Positions 26,202 to 35,493 of a stretch of 64,000 bases of DNA are shown piece by piece. The stretch covers positions 1-64,000 of the forward strand of contig JBEEOW010000015.1 in NCBI GenBank assembly GCA_041191405.1, read 5' to 3'. Below the pieces are notes generated by a model. It was not told the origin of the DNA. It ran no database searches and worked only from the letters and a program-made list of their open reading frames with translations. The DNA comes from JBEEOW01 sp041191405. GTDB taxonomy: Bacteria; Bacteroidota; Bacteroidia; Cytophagales; UBA9547. Position 1 is the stretch's first letter; each line of letters begins with the position of its first letter. The translations under genes were made by a program, and so were the position numbers.

Positions 26202-26297
26202 TTTCTTAAACAAGAAAATATTTTTTATATACTTTAATAGTAAAAACAATCTCACTATTTTTAAGTTATTTTAAGATTATTCTTTTATAATTACAAA

Positions 26298-27041
26298 ATG
26301 AATCCAAACGAAATTGATACTATAAAATTAACACATAAGAAAAATGTGTTGTACATTATTTTGTGCAGTATTTTTATAACACATGCCATTGTTGCTGAGA
26401 TAATTGGTGTTAAAATATTTTCTCTTGAACAAACTTTAGGCACAGAAAATATACCTTTTTTACAAGGAAATTTTACGGCTGGTGTAATAATTTGGCCAAT
26501 AGTTTTTATTGTTTCAGATATCATTAATGAATATTTTGGTAAAGATGGAGTTAGAAGAATTAGTATAATTACAGCTTGTTTGATTGCATATTCTTTTTTA
26601 ATTATTTTTACTGCTACTAAACTTACACCTGCTGATTTTTGGTTGGATGTAAATAAAACAGATGTTGATGGTAATTTATTTAATATCAATTCAGCTTATT
26701 CAAGTATTTTCAGACAAGGTTTGGGGATTATAATTGGTTCAATTACAGCGTTTTTAATCGGACAATTGTTGGATGCTTATATTTTTGATAAACTAAAAAA
26801 TGTTACTGGCAAAAAGTTTTTTTGGTTACGTTCAACTGGTTCTACTCTAATTTCACAATTGATTGATAGTTTTATTGTACTTTGGATTGCTTTTTATGTT
26901 TTTGGAAATTGGAGTTTTCAACAATTAATTGATGTGGCTACTGTAAATTATATTTACAAATTTGTGGTTGCAATTTTACTTACTCCATTATTGTATGTAG
27001 TTCATAATTTGATAGATAAGTATTTGTTTTCTGGTGAATAA
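26298..27041 (+). CDS. Queuosine precursor transporter (YhhQ/VUT family)
   Basis: A 247-aa polytopic membrane protein with about six or seven helices. Family marks are VIIWPIVFIVSDIINEYFGKDGVRR, FRQGLGIIIGSITAFLIGQLLDAYIF, FFWLRSTGSTLISQLIDSFIV and the C-terminal VAILLTPLLYVVHNLIDKYL. Proteins of this family import queuosine precursors (preQ0/preQ1). No preQ1 riboswitch is recognisable in the 96-bp upstream gap. Convergent with the next gene, 5 bp between stops. Confidence 0.93.
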   Translation: MNPNEIDTIKLTHKKNVLYIILCSIFITHAIVAEIIGVKIFSLEQTLGTENIPFLQGNFTAGVIIWPIVFIVSDIINEYFGKDGVRRISIITACLIAYSFLIIFTATKLTPADFWLDVNKTDVDGNLFNINSAYSSIFRQGLGIIIGSITAFLIGQLLDAYIFDKLKNVTGKKFFWLRSTGSTLISQLIDSFIVLWIAFYVFGNWSFQQLIDVATVNYIYKFVVAILLTPLLYVVHNLIDKYLFSGE

Positions 27042-27046
27042 AAAAT

Positions 27047-29221
27047 TTACTTTATAACCAATTTGTGAATACTATTCTTATTAGTTGAATTTATAAATTT
27101 TACAAAATAAATTCCTGATTTTAAATTAGTTGTATTTATTTTATTTTTGTCAAAAGCTGTAATATTTGTAGAAAAATATTCTTTTCCTAATGCATCATAA
27201 ATTGTAATAAATCCATTTTTTTCGGCATAAAAAATGAAAAAGTTTTCAGCTGGGTTGGGATATAAATTTACAAAATCACTTTCCTCAGGATTAGTTAATT
27301 TGCTACTGGCTTTGGTTGAGAAAAGTTGAATTCCTCCACTGATATTACCTGCAATTAATTGATAACTAGTATCTAATGCTATTATGTTAATATTAGGATT
27401 AATACCTAAATGTGAAGTGTTATTTACAGCAATTGCATTTAAATTTATATTTGATTTGGTCCATTTTGGTGATTTTGGGTATAATATTGTGTCAAGTGCG
27501 TAGTAACACTCGCCACTATTGTTACAAACAAACCAATCCGTTTTTCCATTATTATTAATATCCGCACTTGCCAAACTAGGTTGTTGCTGTAAATAATTTG
27601 AGGAATAGCCTGCCAAAGAATCTGTTACTAAACTATAATTTATTGAAGCACTATTTCTTCCCCAAGCTTCTAAAGAACCATCATTTTTGCCTAAAATAAT
27701 ATCCTCATATCCATTATTATCAATATCAGCAATATGTAAACTTGAAGCATTTTTTGCTTGAAAAAGAGAGGTATTATTGCTTGAAAATTGATAATCAGAT
27801 GAAGTTGAAACGTTAGCTATATAGTAAATTTCTTGGGTATTAGATGTTGAATATTGAGCTATAAAAACTAAATCTTTTTTAGAATCAAGATTAATATCAC
27901 TCAATACTATTTTTATGTTTGAATAAATTGAAATTTTAAAGTTTAAGTAATTAGTATCTGATATTTCAAAAATAGGTTGTTCAAAAGTGTTTGTGTTTTT
28001 TAATAAGGTTAAATTTGCAACTCTTTTATTATCAATAAATTTAGTTGAAGAGATTAGTAAATCTTGGTCATTATCTCCATCAACATCTAAAGCAATAGGA
28101 GAGGAGTATTCACCTAAATCAAGCATAGATTCTTGTAAAAAATTATGTTTTTTAAATTTCCATGAATTTATGTTTTCTCCTTCGTACAAATGAATACTCG
28201 ATTGTAAGTTTTCATTAAAATTGTTTACAGGTTCATTATAGGTTAAAATAATATCATCGATTTTATCAAAATTTACATCTTCTTTAAATATAGCAGCTGA
28301 GTAATTTTGTCGAAGTGCAATATCCGCAAAATTAAAAGTTGTGTCATAAGCATTATAAATCGGATTTAAGTTTTTTGAGCCTTTGTTTTCAAATAAATAG
28401 GCAGATTTACAACCTTGTTTTGTAAGTAATAAATCAGTTAATGAATCTTGATTGAAATCAAAAGTGAGTAAAGCTCCTGAAGTTGTATGTTGAATTCGGG
28501 CATATTCTGTACTTTTTCTAAGTTTTGTTTCGCAACTTAAACCAAAGCGAATATCATTACAAGCAAAAAAATCAAATCCTCCCCAACAATCATTAATTCT
28601 TGTAAAAATCATTGTATCTGATGACGTACTTCTGTTTTCGTGCATTTGCAAAGTACCGCCTGTATTTGTGTCAATAGTTAAAATATCAATATCACCATCA
28701 CCGTCAATATCGGCAATAGCAGGAATATCAATTGATTGAGATTGAATGTTTAATCTACCTGAAAAACCTTTACTTAACAAAGGGGCTTCAATTAATCTAA
28801 ATTTGGGTAAACCGTTTTTAGGTGTTTCATTTTTGTAGAGTTTTATTCCAAGGTTTGTATAAGTGAAAATGTCAACTTTTCCATCATTGTTGTAATCTCG
28901 AAATAAAGCCCAATTGCTCATTTTTGGAAAAAAGTTTTCGTAAAGTGGTGCATAATTCCATTGTTTGTTCACTGAATCTGCCAAAAATGTTAAAACCCTA
29001 TTATTGGCTCTATCAAATACAACCAAATCTTTTTGAGTATCATTGTTTAAAAATATTTTGCCAATTTGAGCTGCATTTATTCCACCTGTAAATGGATTTT
29101 TTAATGTATCATCTTTGATTTTTAATGGAAACTGAATACTGTTCCAATCAACTTGCGAAATGGCTATAGAATGTAATTGAAATACAAAAACTATTGATAA
29201 TATGTGTTTTAAGTATTTCAT
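27047..29221 (-). CDS. T9SS-secreted FG-GAP/VCBS-repeat protein
   Basis: About 724 aa. A signal peptide (MKYLKHILSIVFVFQLHSIAISQ) is followed by FG-GAP/VCBS-like repeats with Ca-binding D-x-D-x-D-G loops (DYNNDGKVD, DIDGDGDIDIL, DFNQDSLTD, DVDGDNDQDLL, DIDNNGYED, DINNNGKTDWF), predicted to form a beta-propeller. A type A T9SS domain (VNLYPNPAENFFIFY ... IHKLVIK) ends it. The frame extends 16 codons further to 29269, but ATG 29221 gives the signal peptide and lies 4 nt inside/against the end of the upstream gene. Probably a cell-surface or secreted protein; ligand unknown. Confidence 0.87.
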   Translation of the reverse strand: MKYLKHILSIVFVFQLHSIAISQVDWNSIQFPLKIKDDTLKNPFTGGINAAQIGKIFLNNDTQKDLVVFDRANNRVLTFLADSVNKQWNYAPLYENFFPKMSNWALFRDYNNDGKVDIFTYTNLGIKLYKNETPKNGLPKFRLIEAPLLSKGFSGRLNIQSQSIDIPAIADIDGDGDIDILTIDTNTGGTLQMHENRSTSSDTMIFTRINDCWGGFDFFACNDIRFGLSCETKLRKSTEYARIQHTTSGALLTFDFNQDSLTDLLLTKQGCKSAYLFENKGSKNLNPIYNAYDTTFNFADIALRQNYSAAIFKEDVNFDKIDDIILTYNEPVNNFNENLQSSIHLYEGENINSWKFKKHNFLQESMLDLGEYSSPIALDVDGDNDQDLLISSTKFIDNKRVANLTLLKNTNTFEQPIFEISDTNYLNFKISIYSNIKIVLSDINLDSKKDLVFIAQYSTSNTQEIYYIANVSTSSDYQFSSNNTSLFQAKNASSLHIADIDNNGYEDIILGKNDGSLEAWGRNSASINYSLVTDSLAGYSSNYLQQQPSLASADINNNGKTDWFVCNNSGECYYALDTILYPKSPKWTKSNINLNAIAVNNTSHLGINPNINIIALDTSYQLIAGNISGGIQLFSTKASSKLTNPEESDFVNLYPNPAENFFIFYAEKNGFITIYDALGKEYFSTNITAFDKNKINTTNLKSGIYFVKFINSTNKNSIHKLVIK

Positions 29222-30276
29222 TTTTGATAAATAAAGTTTGTATATATAATTGGATTGGTGATTATCCAACGATTTTGAAGTTTTAAATCTGAATTCATTT
29301 TATTGCAAAACGAATATAGGTTGGTTAATCGTACAGATTTTAAATGTTTTTTTGAAAATGGATATTTTATAAAAAAATCTTCCCAATGAGTTGCCAAAAT
29401 ATAATAAGGTTTTACATCATTGATTATACTTTTGGGGTAATTATTCACATAATCATGTGAAGCAACACAAATACTTATGATGTCAATTTTGTCTTTGATA
29501 ATATTGGCGTGTTGACTCAGATTTCCCAAACCTGGATTAGCAGCACCTGCTGTTAAACTATAAATTCGTTTTTCAACAATTGAATCTTTTAAAAAATCAA
29601 CCAAAAAACCTAATGTTTGTCCTTCTTTGTAATGTGTTGATGTATTTGATTTTGAGTGTATTGAATCATGATCTCCTTGGAAAAATTTGAAAGTTTTATT
29701 ACCAATTTTTAAATGAGGAGCATGTTCGTATTTTATAGGTAAAAACCTGATTTGATTATTATTTATATAAGTCCTAGTTCCTTCAGATGTTGCTGAACAA
29801 GTATCTTTTTCTATATTATGTAAATATTTTACATCTAAACCTTTAGATATTAGAATGTTAATTACTGTCTTACTTCCGTAAATATGTAGTTTATTATTGA
29901 AATATTTTTGTGAAATATATGGAATGTCTAATAAGTGGTCGTAATGGGCATGAGATATTAGGCAAGAAGTAACACCTTGATAATTAATTTTTTGAAAAGC
30001 TGTATCGATTCGTTTTTTGTTTGGTTTTACAATAATTGACAAAAATCGAGGATTACTGAAAAATGGGTCAACTAATATTTTATTGTTATTTTTTGAAATT
30101 AACATTCCTCCACATCCCAAATACTGTAGTGTTAAAGTGTCATTTTTAGTCGATTTTATATAAATATTTGTATCGTTTGTGGTAATGTATTTTTTAGCGA
30201 TTGGGCTTATTTTATGTGCACAATTACATAAAATACAGATTGTTATACAAATAATTATTGTTGAATATAATTTCAT
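29218..30276 (-). CDS. Metallo-beta-lactamase-fold protein, probable lipoprotein
   Basis: A 352-aa protein with a hydrophobic signal ending in LCNCAHK; Cys19 could be lipidated, but the box is atypical. The MBL motif SHAHYDHLLDIPY is present, with a preceding LQYLGCGGMLISKNNNKILVDPFF strand arrangement like UlaG/NAPE-PLD-type MBL proteins. Further metal ligands are plausible in the KYEHAPH, GDHDS, ASHD and THWEDFF segments. Substrate unknown. It starts at the last base of the meaB stop and is coupled to the FG-GAP gene downstream. Confidence 0.83.
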   Translation of the reverse strand: MKLYSTIIICITICILCNCAHKISPIAKKYITTNDTNIYIKSTKNDTLTLQYLGCGGMLISKNNNKILVDPFFSNPRFLSIIVKPNKKRIDTAFQKINYQGVTSCLISHAHYDHLLDIPYISQKYFNNKLHIYGSKTVINILISKGLDVKYLHNIEKDTCSATSEGTRTYINNNQIRFLPIKYEHAPHLKIGNKTFKFFQGDHDSIHSKSNTSTHYKEGQTLGFLVDFLKDSIVEKRIYSLTAGAANPGLGNLSQHANIIKDKIDIISICVASHDYVNNYPKSIINDVKPYYILATHWEDFFIKYPFSKKHLKSVRLTNLYSFCNKMNSDLKLQNRWIITNPIIYTNFIYQK

Positions 30277-31256
30277 TATTGAGGTATTATTTTATTAAAA
30301 AGTTCATTCACGGCATCATTCAAGTTTATTTTTCCATTTGTGATATCTAAACTTAATTTTGAGACTTCGTTTTTGTACATTGGATGAGAATAAAGCCAGT
30401 TTTTTAGTTTTTGTTCTATTAAAAGTTCAAGTCTGAATGTAGATTTTTTATTTCTAAGTTCTTGTAAACCAGTTTTATTATTTATAGCTTCATTAAATTC
30501 ATTTTTTAAATAATTTGCTAATTTTCCAAAACCAATGTTTTCTCTTGAAGAAACTCCAAAACATTGCATTTCAGTATTTTCATTAATTGAAAAATTTCTA
30601 ATCTGTGCAAAATCATGAAAAATTTCTTCAATTCTTGATTCTTCAATTTGGTCAATTTTATTTAAAACAAATATGTCAATCCATTCTAATAATCCTTTTT
30701 TTATTCCCTGCATTTCATCACCTGCATTTGGTAAATGAACATACATGAGCATATCTGTAATTAAAGCAATTTCAAATTCAGCTTGTCCAACTCCAACTGT
30801 TTCGATAATAATAAAATTATAACCACAAGCTTCCAAAATATTCATAACTTCAGGAAGGCTATTCGTTATTGATTCATTAGATGAACTTGGGCGAACATAA
30901 ACATCTTTGTAATTTAGTAGGTCGGCCATTCTTGTTTTATCAGCTAAAATACTTCCGTGATTTAGTTGACTCGATGGGTCAATTGTAACAACAGCTATTT
31001 TAAATCCTTTTTCAACTAACAAACAACCCAATCTATTAATTACACTACTTTTTCCTGCGCCAGGTACTCCGGTTAAACCTAATCTAAAACTTGAGTTGTT
31101 TTGGGGTAATACATTGATAATTTCTTTAATAATTTCTTGATGATATTCAATTTTACTTTCTGCAAGCGTAATTGCATAAGCAAGAATTGCTCTGTCATTT
31201 TGCAATATTCCAGACAAAATTTCATCTTTATTATAACGTAACCTTTTCAATGTCAT
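30276..31256 (-). CDS. meaB: MeaB/ArgK-type GTPase of methylmalonyl-CoA mutase
   Basis: A 326-aa G3E-family GTPase that loads and protects adenosylcobalamin-dependent methylmalonyl-CoA mutase. Seen are the P-loop GVPGAGKSSVINRLG (about residues 62-76), VTIDPSSQLNHGSILADKTRM, the ETVGVGQAE switch and NKID for base recognition. A helical C-terminal dimerisation arm is present. The mutase genes are not in the window. Divergent from the CHASE2 gene with 63 bp between starts. Confidence 0.93.
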   Translation of the reverse strand: MTLKRLRYNKDEILSGILQNDRAILAYAITLAESKIEYHQEIIKEIINVLPQNNSSFRLGLTGVPGAGKSSVINRLGCLLVEKGFKIAVVTIDPSSQLNHGSILADKTRMADLLNYKDVYVRPSSSNESITNSLPEVMNILEACGYNFIIIETVGVGQAEFEIALITDMLMYVHLPNAGDEMQGIKKGLLEWIDIFVLNKIDQIEESRIEEIFHDFAQIRNFSINENTEMQCFGVSSRENIGFGKLANYLKNEFNEAINNKTGLQELRNKKSTFRLELLIEQKLKNWLYSHPMYKNEVSKLSLDITNGKINLNDAVNELFNKIIPQ

Positions 31257-31319
31257 TTTTTTATTATAAAATTGTATTATCTTCGTATTTCCCCGTAACC
31301 AGAAAATAATTACAATATA

Positions 31320-32591
31320 ATGATAAAAGGTTTATTTGACCTAAAAAATATTTTGTGTACACTATTTATATTATTAAGTATTTATTTACTTTCTAATATA
31401 AATTTAAATACAAGTATTTTAGATCCACTTGATGGAGCTTTGAAAGACTTTGAATTAACGGATTTGGTTTTTTCACAAATGCGTCATTCTCAACATGCTA
31501 CTGATTCAACATTTGTTGTTAGTGAAACACAAGCTGATACCAATGTTGTAATTGTAAATATAGGTAAATTAACTCGTGGAGGTATTGCTGATGAGTTGAA
31601 TGAAATAAGCAAATACAATCCTAAAGTAATTGGTATAGATGCTTTTTTTCGTCATCCAAAAGATAGTATTGAAGATTTAGCTTTACAACAAGCAATTAAA
31701 AATGCTCATAATGTAGTTTTGGTAAGTAAATTAAGTCAATATAATGAAACTACGCAGCAATTTGATTCAATAGAACATTCAAATCCAATGTTTAGTGATT
31801 ATTCTGATTTTGCATTTGCAAATTTAATTACTGAATCTGACGAAAGGGAAGGCAAAACTTCTAGAACATTTAATCCTGTTTCAACAGTGAAGAATAAAGA
31901 TTATTTATGCTTCCCTTTAAAAATTGCTGAATATTACAATCCAAGTGCTGTTAAGAAAATATTAGATCGTAAAAAAGATGTAGAGGTAATTAATTTTAGA
32001 GGAAATTTAGCTAAATATCATGTTTTAGATATTGATGATGTATTTGACCCAGAAGTTGATAAATCTTTTTTAAGAGGTAAAATAGTTTTGATGGGCTTTG
32101 TAGGGGAAAGTATTCATGAGTCTTCATGGGAGGATATGTTTTATAGTCCTTTGAATCACAAATATGTTGGTAAAGCCTATCCTGATATTTATGGAATTGT
32201 AATACATGCCAATATAATATCAATGACTTTGGCACACGATTTTATTGACGAATCTCCTTCGTGGCTAACATATTTATTTAGTATTATACTTTGCCATTTA
32301 AATGTAGTTGTATTTCATTATTTTTTAAAAAGGCACGGTATTTGGTATGGGGTAGTTACCAAAGGTTTGCAATTATTGCAATCTGTAATTTTGATTATAG
32401 TTATACTTGTAATTTTTGACAAAATGAATTATAAATTAGAACTAAGCTTGGCATTTGCCGTAATTGTATTGGCGGGGGATTTAGTTGAAATTTGGTTCGA
32501 TGGAGTAATGAACTTTGATTGGAAAAAAATGTTCAATAAATTGCTAATTAAGACTAGAATAACTAATATTACTAATATAAACAACAAATGA
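31320..32591 (+). CDS. CHASE2-domain membrane protein without output domain
   Basis: 423 aa. An N-terminal helix (about 10-28) precedes a CHASE2-type extracytoplasmic sensor (about 30-305) with the hallmark VVIVNIGKLTRGGIADELNEISKYNPKVIGIDAFF, LRGKIVLMGFVG and YGIVIHANIISM stretches. Three C-terminal helices and a short cytosolic tail follow. CHASE2 proteins usually carry kinase, cyclase or CHAT outputs; none is fused here. Its last codon overlaps the FecR-like gene by 4 nt, suggesting that the two act together. Confidence 0.88.
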   Translation: MIKGLFDLKNILCTLFILLSIYLLSNINLNTSILDPLDGALKDFELTDLVFSQMRHSQHATDSTFVVSETQADTNVVIVNIGKLTRGGIADELNEISKYNPKVIGIDAFFRHPKDSIEDLALQQAIKNAHNVVLVSKLSQYNETTQQFDSIEHSNPMFSDYSDFAFANLITESDEREGKTSRTFNPVSTVKNKDYLCFPLKIAEYYNPSAVKKILDRKKDVEVINFRGNLAKYHVLDIDDVFDPEVDKSFLRGKIVLMGFVGESIHESSWEDMFYSPLNHKYVGKAYPDIYGIVIHANIISMTLAHDFIDESPSWLTYLFSIILCHLNVVVFHYFLKRHGIWYGVVTKGLQLLQSVILIIVILVIFDKMNYKLELSLAFAVIVLAGDLVEIWFDGVMNFDWKKMFNKLLIKTRITNITNINNK

Positions 32592-33526
32592 AAATGAAAA
32601 AAATCGCACTAACTTACTTATTTGCAGCCTTTAGCTTTTTAGTGAGTATGGCTCAAACTGCAAAAGAAGAATTTAAAGTTTTATCTCAAAAAGGTACTAA
32701 TACTTTAAATTCAAAGCCATTAACTTCAGGTGTAAAATTATATCCTAATGATAAGTTAATTATTGGAACAGGAGGATTTGTTGGTTTACTACACAAATCT
32801 GGCAAAACTGTAGAATTAAGACAAGCAGGTACATTTGATATTGGTGATTTATCAGCAAAAGTTTCTGGTACAAGTGTTTCTACATCAAAACGTTATACTG
32901 ATTTCGTTTTGAATGAATTAACAAAAGACGGTGCTGAAGATATTAACAAAAATCACCGTAAACACATGACTACTACTGGTTCGGTTGAAAGAAAAGATGA
33001 GAGAATTCAAGTGTTTTTACCAACTCCTGCAGCAGATTCATCTGTTAAAATTATTTCTCAAAAATTAAATATTACTTGGAAAAGTTTTGCAAAAGGTAAA
33101 ACTTATATAATTGAAGCGAGTAATGAATTTAGCGAACCTATATTGAAACAAGAAACTATTGATACTAATATTGTTTTAGATTTAAATAAAGTAAAGCTTG
33201 GTTCAGATAACGAATTTTATTTACAGGTTTTTGTAAAAGGAGAAAATGGTAAAACTTTTTCTGACAAAAGAAAAATTGTTTTATTGAAAAATAATGAAAT
33301 TAAAGAAAAAGAAGCTGAATTAAACTCATCTTTAACAGAAGAAAGTTCATTAAATCATTATGTGAAAGCATTGTTTTATGAAGAAAATAAATTGTTTATT
33401 GAAGCTGCAAATGCATATCAAAAAGCAATTCAATTAGATCCTGAAGTGATTGATTATAAAGAAGGATATAAAAGTTTATTATTTGGAGCTGGTTTAAAAA
33501 ACTTCCATCCAGAACTTAAAAAATAA
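32588..33526 (+). CDS. Exported FecR-like/TPR-like protein paired with CHASE2
   Basis: 312 aa. A signal peptide (MKMKKIALTYLFAAFSFLVSMAQ) precedes a FecR-like beta-domain (LNSKPLTSGVKLYPNDKLIIGTGGFVGLLHKSGKTVELRQAGTF, about 38-90). A central Ig-like region with KLNITWKSFAKGKTYIIE follows, and a C-terminal helical pair resembling one TPR (NHYVKALFYEENKLFIEAANAYQKAIQLDPE). Probably periplasmic. The 4-nt overlap with the CHASE2 gene implies coupled translation. Role unknown; sensor partner is an inference. Confidence 0.75.
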   Translation: MKMKKIALTYLFAAFSFLVSMAQTAKEEFKVLSQKGTNTLNSKPLTSGVKLYPNDKLIIGTGGFVGLLHKSGKTVELRQAGTFDIGDLSAKVSGTSVSTSKRYTDFVLNELTKDGAEDINKNHRKHMTTTGSVERKDERIQVFLPTPAADSSVKIISQKLNITWKSFAKGKTYIIEASNEFSEPILKQETIDTNIVLDLNKVKLGSDNEFYLQVFVKGENGKTFSDKRKIVLLKNNEIKEKEAELNSSLTEESSLNHYVKALFYEENKLFIEAANAYQKAIQLDPEVIDYKEGYKSLLFGAGLKNFHPELKK

Positions 33527-33534
33527 ATTATTTA

Positions 33535-35091
33535 TTAATTTGATGATACAAATGGCAACTCTTGATTGGGTTGCCATTTTGCTTTTATAGCTAAATGGTT
33601 TTCAATGATATACATTTGAATTTGATAGGCTGTTTTTTCTTCTTTTATGTATATGTATTTAATTTTTTGTGACTTCCATTGTTGAATATTTTTAGCAATT
33701 TCATTCTCAATCTTTTTTTCAGATTCAATAAATGGAATTAAGTTTATGATAAATTGATAGTTGTTGAAAAGTGTCAATATTGATACAATTAGAAGAAATT
33801 TATAAGCCTTATTTTGAACAATATAACTAATTAATATCAAAGAAAAAGTTAGATTTAAATAACAAAACACCCTTGTAAATGGAATAACTCTTTGTAAGAC
33901 ACAGATACTAAATACAATAAAAATATAGAAAAATAAGTAAGCATTTAATTTTCTACTTTTTGAAAAGTAGATGAGCAGAAATACAATTATTAGATACAAA
34001 TAATTGAAAACCGAATAATGTAAACCAGTTATAATTGAAATATAATTATCTAAAAATGAATTTATTTTTGGTGAAAATTCATTTAATGACATACTTTTTA
34101 CCCAATTGTTATTGAATAAACTGTCGAATCCATTTAAGATTAATATTGGAGAATAAAGGATTGTTGTTGAAAATATAGTTAAAGTGTTGATTTTTAGTGA
34201 TATTTTCCAGTTTTTCTGAATGAATATCTGAAAAAATACTATGCTTGCAAATAAGTATAGATGTGTGGGAATAGTTAAAAATGCCAATGAATTACTTACA
34301 ATATAGATAATACCATAAAATGTTGGTTGAGCTTTTAATTTTTCACTAGCAATAAAAGCAATTAATCCTAAACAACAAGCTAAAACATAACCTCTTGCTG
34401 AAATTGAAAATGGTAAGTAATTTATTGAAAATGAAATTATTATTAAACAAATATTACTTATTGAAATGCTTTTTGATGATTGATATACATATTTTGAGCA
34501 AATAAATAAAATGAATATATCACTAAATAAGGAAGGTAGTCTGATTGCTAAATTGCTTGGTAAAGAGAGTTTCAATAGTAATGCTGAAAGTATATTGAAA
34601 AACACATGATTATTTGGACCAGGGTAATAACTTAAACTTACTAATACACCTTTGTTTGCTAAAAATAAATAGGAAAACATTTCATCTAAATGCAATGGTA
34701 TAACAAGTATCAAAACGAGTTTAATGATTGAAATACAACAAATTGCTAATTTAATTTTAGTTGGAATTGAAATGAAATGATTATTTATTTTAGAAATTAA
34801 TTCATTAAAAAAGTATATAATGCTTTCAATTAAAAATCTATGTTTTTTAATGAAAAAATAAGTAGTTAATGTGCTAATAAATACTGCTAATGATTTAATT
34901 AGTAATAATTTATCTTCTGAAATAAGAGATTTTATTTTAACTAATTGATTGGAATTGATTGAAATAATGTTTTGAATTAATTGGAAAATATTTTCATAAC
35001 TTTGAAAAGCAATGGTTACTGATACTGTATCCAAGACAAGCATAATTATACTTATAAATGAAAATACCAACCAAAACTGTTTACTTTGCAT
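33535..35091 (-). CDS. Polytopic GT-C-type glycosyltransferase-like protein
   Basis: A 518-aa membrane protein with about 11-12 helices. The acidic pair in the LHLDEMFSY loop after the third helix, followed by the SYYPGPNNHVFFNILSALLLKL stretch, is characteristic of GT-C (PMT/ArnT-like) enzymes that use lipid-linked sugars. The C-terminal periplasmic part is short. Donor and acceptor cannot be told. Its start is 12 bp from the start of the divergent 35104 gene and its stop is 8 bp from the 33526 stop. Confidence 0.72.
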   Translation of the reverse strand: MQSKQFWLVFSFISIIMLVLDTVSVTIAFQSYENIFQLIQNIISINSNQLVKIKSLISEDKLLLIKSLAVFISTLTTYFFIKKHRFLIESIIYFFNELISKINNHFISIPTKIKLAICCISIIKLVLILVIPLHLDEMFSYLFLANKGVLVSLSYYPGPNNHVFFNILSALLLKLSLPSNLAIRLPSLFSDIFILFICSKYVYQSSKSISISNICLIIISFSINYLPFSISARGYVLACCLGLIAFIASEKLKAQPTFYGIIYIVSNSLAFLTIPTHLYLFASIVFFQIFIQKNWKISLKINTLTIFSTTILYSPILILNGFDSLFNNNWVKSMSLNEFSPKINSFLDNYISIITGLHYSVFNYLYLIIVFLLIYFSKSRKLNAYLFFYIFIVFSICVLQRVIPFTRVFCYLNLTFSLILISYIVQNKAYKFLLIVSILTLFNNYQFIINLIPFIESEKKIENEIAKNIQQWKSQKIKYIYIKEEKTAYQIQMYIIENHLAIKAKWQPNQELPFVSSN

Positions 35092-35103
35092 TATTATTGA
35101 ATT

Positions 35104-35493
35104 ATGAAATTTAAGATTGTAAATATAACAGTTAGTATTTTTGTTTTAGGATTTATTGTGCCATTTGTATTGCAAACGGATGTTTTTCCATTTGTACGAT
35201 TTGGAATGTTTGCCGAAAAACCAAAAATTAATTCTCAAAAAGAACTTTTTTTGATTTCATATCAAACCAAAGATGGAAAACTACATGCTATTGATTATCA
35301 GTTTACAAAACAAAGTAAATGGCATCAGTTAGCGCTTAATTATCATTTACGAAAGCAAGAAATTATTTATCTTCAAAAATTAAATGAAAGTTTTGTTGAA
35401 TATAATGCACGTAAATGGTTTATTGATAAAGTGGTTATTAAGTCTAATTATCAACAAGATACGGTTAAATTAGCAATTTATGAAGTTAAATAA
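35104..35493 (+). CDS. Small membrane-anchored protein of unknown function
   Basis: 129 aa. One N-terminal transmembrane/signal segment (VNITVSIFVLGFIVPFVLQ) precedes a soluble domain with PFVRFGMFAEKP and KQSKWHQLALNYHLRKQ stretches. Not recognised. It overlaps the next gene by 14 nt and is probably its partner. No cysteine or catalytic motif stands out. Confidence 0.65.
   Translation: MKFKIVNITVSIFVLGFIVPFVLQTDVFPFVRFGMFAEKPKINSQKELFLISYQTKDGKLHAIDYQFTKQSKWHQLALNYHLRKQEIIYLQKLNESFVEYNARKWFIDKVVIKSNYQQDTVKLAIYEVK

Noticed and set aside
26202..26297. preQ1 riboswitch before the queuosine-precursor transporter
   Set aside because: The 96-bp AT-rich leader shows no stem-loop plus A-rich tail arrangement of preQ1 aptamers.
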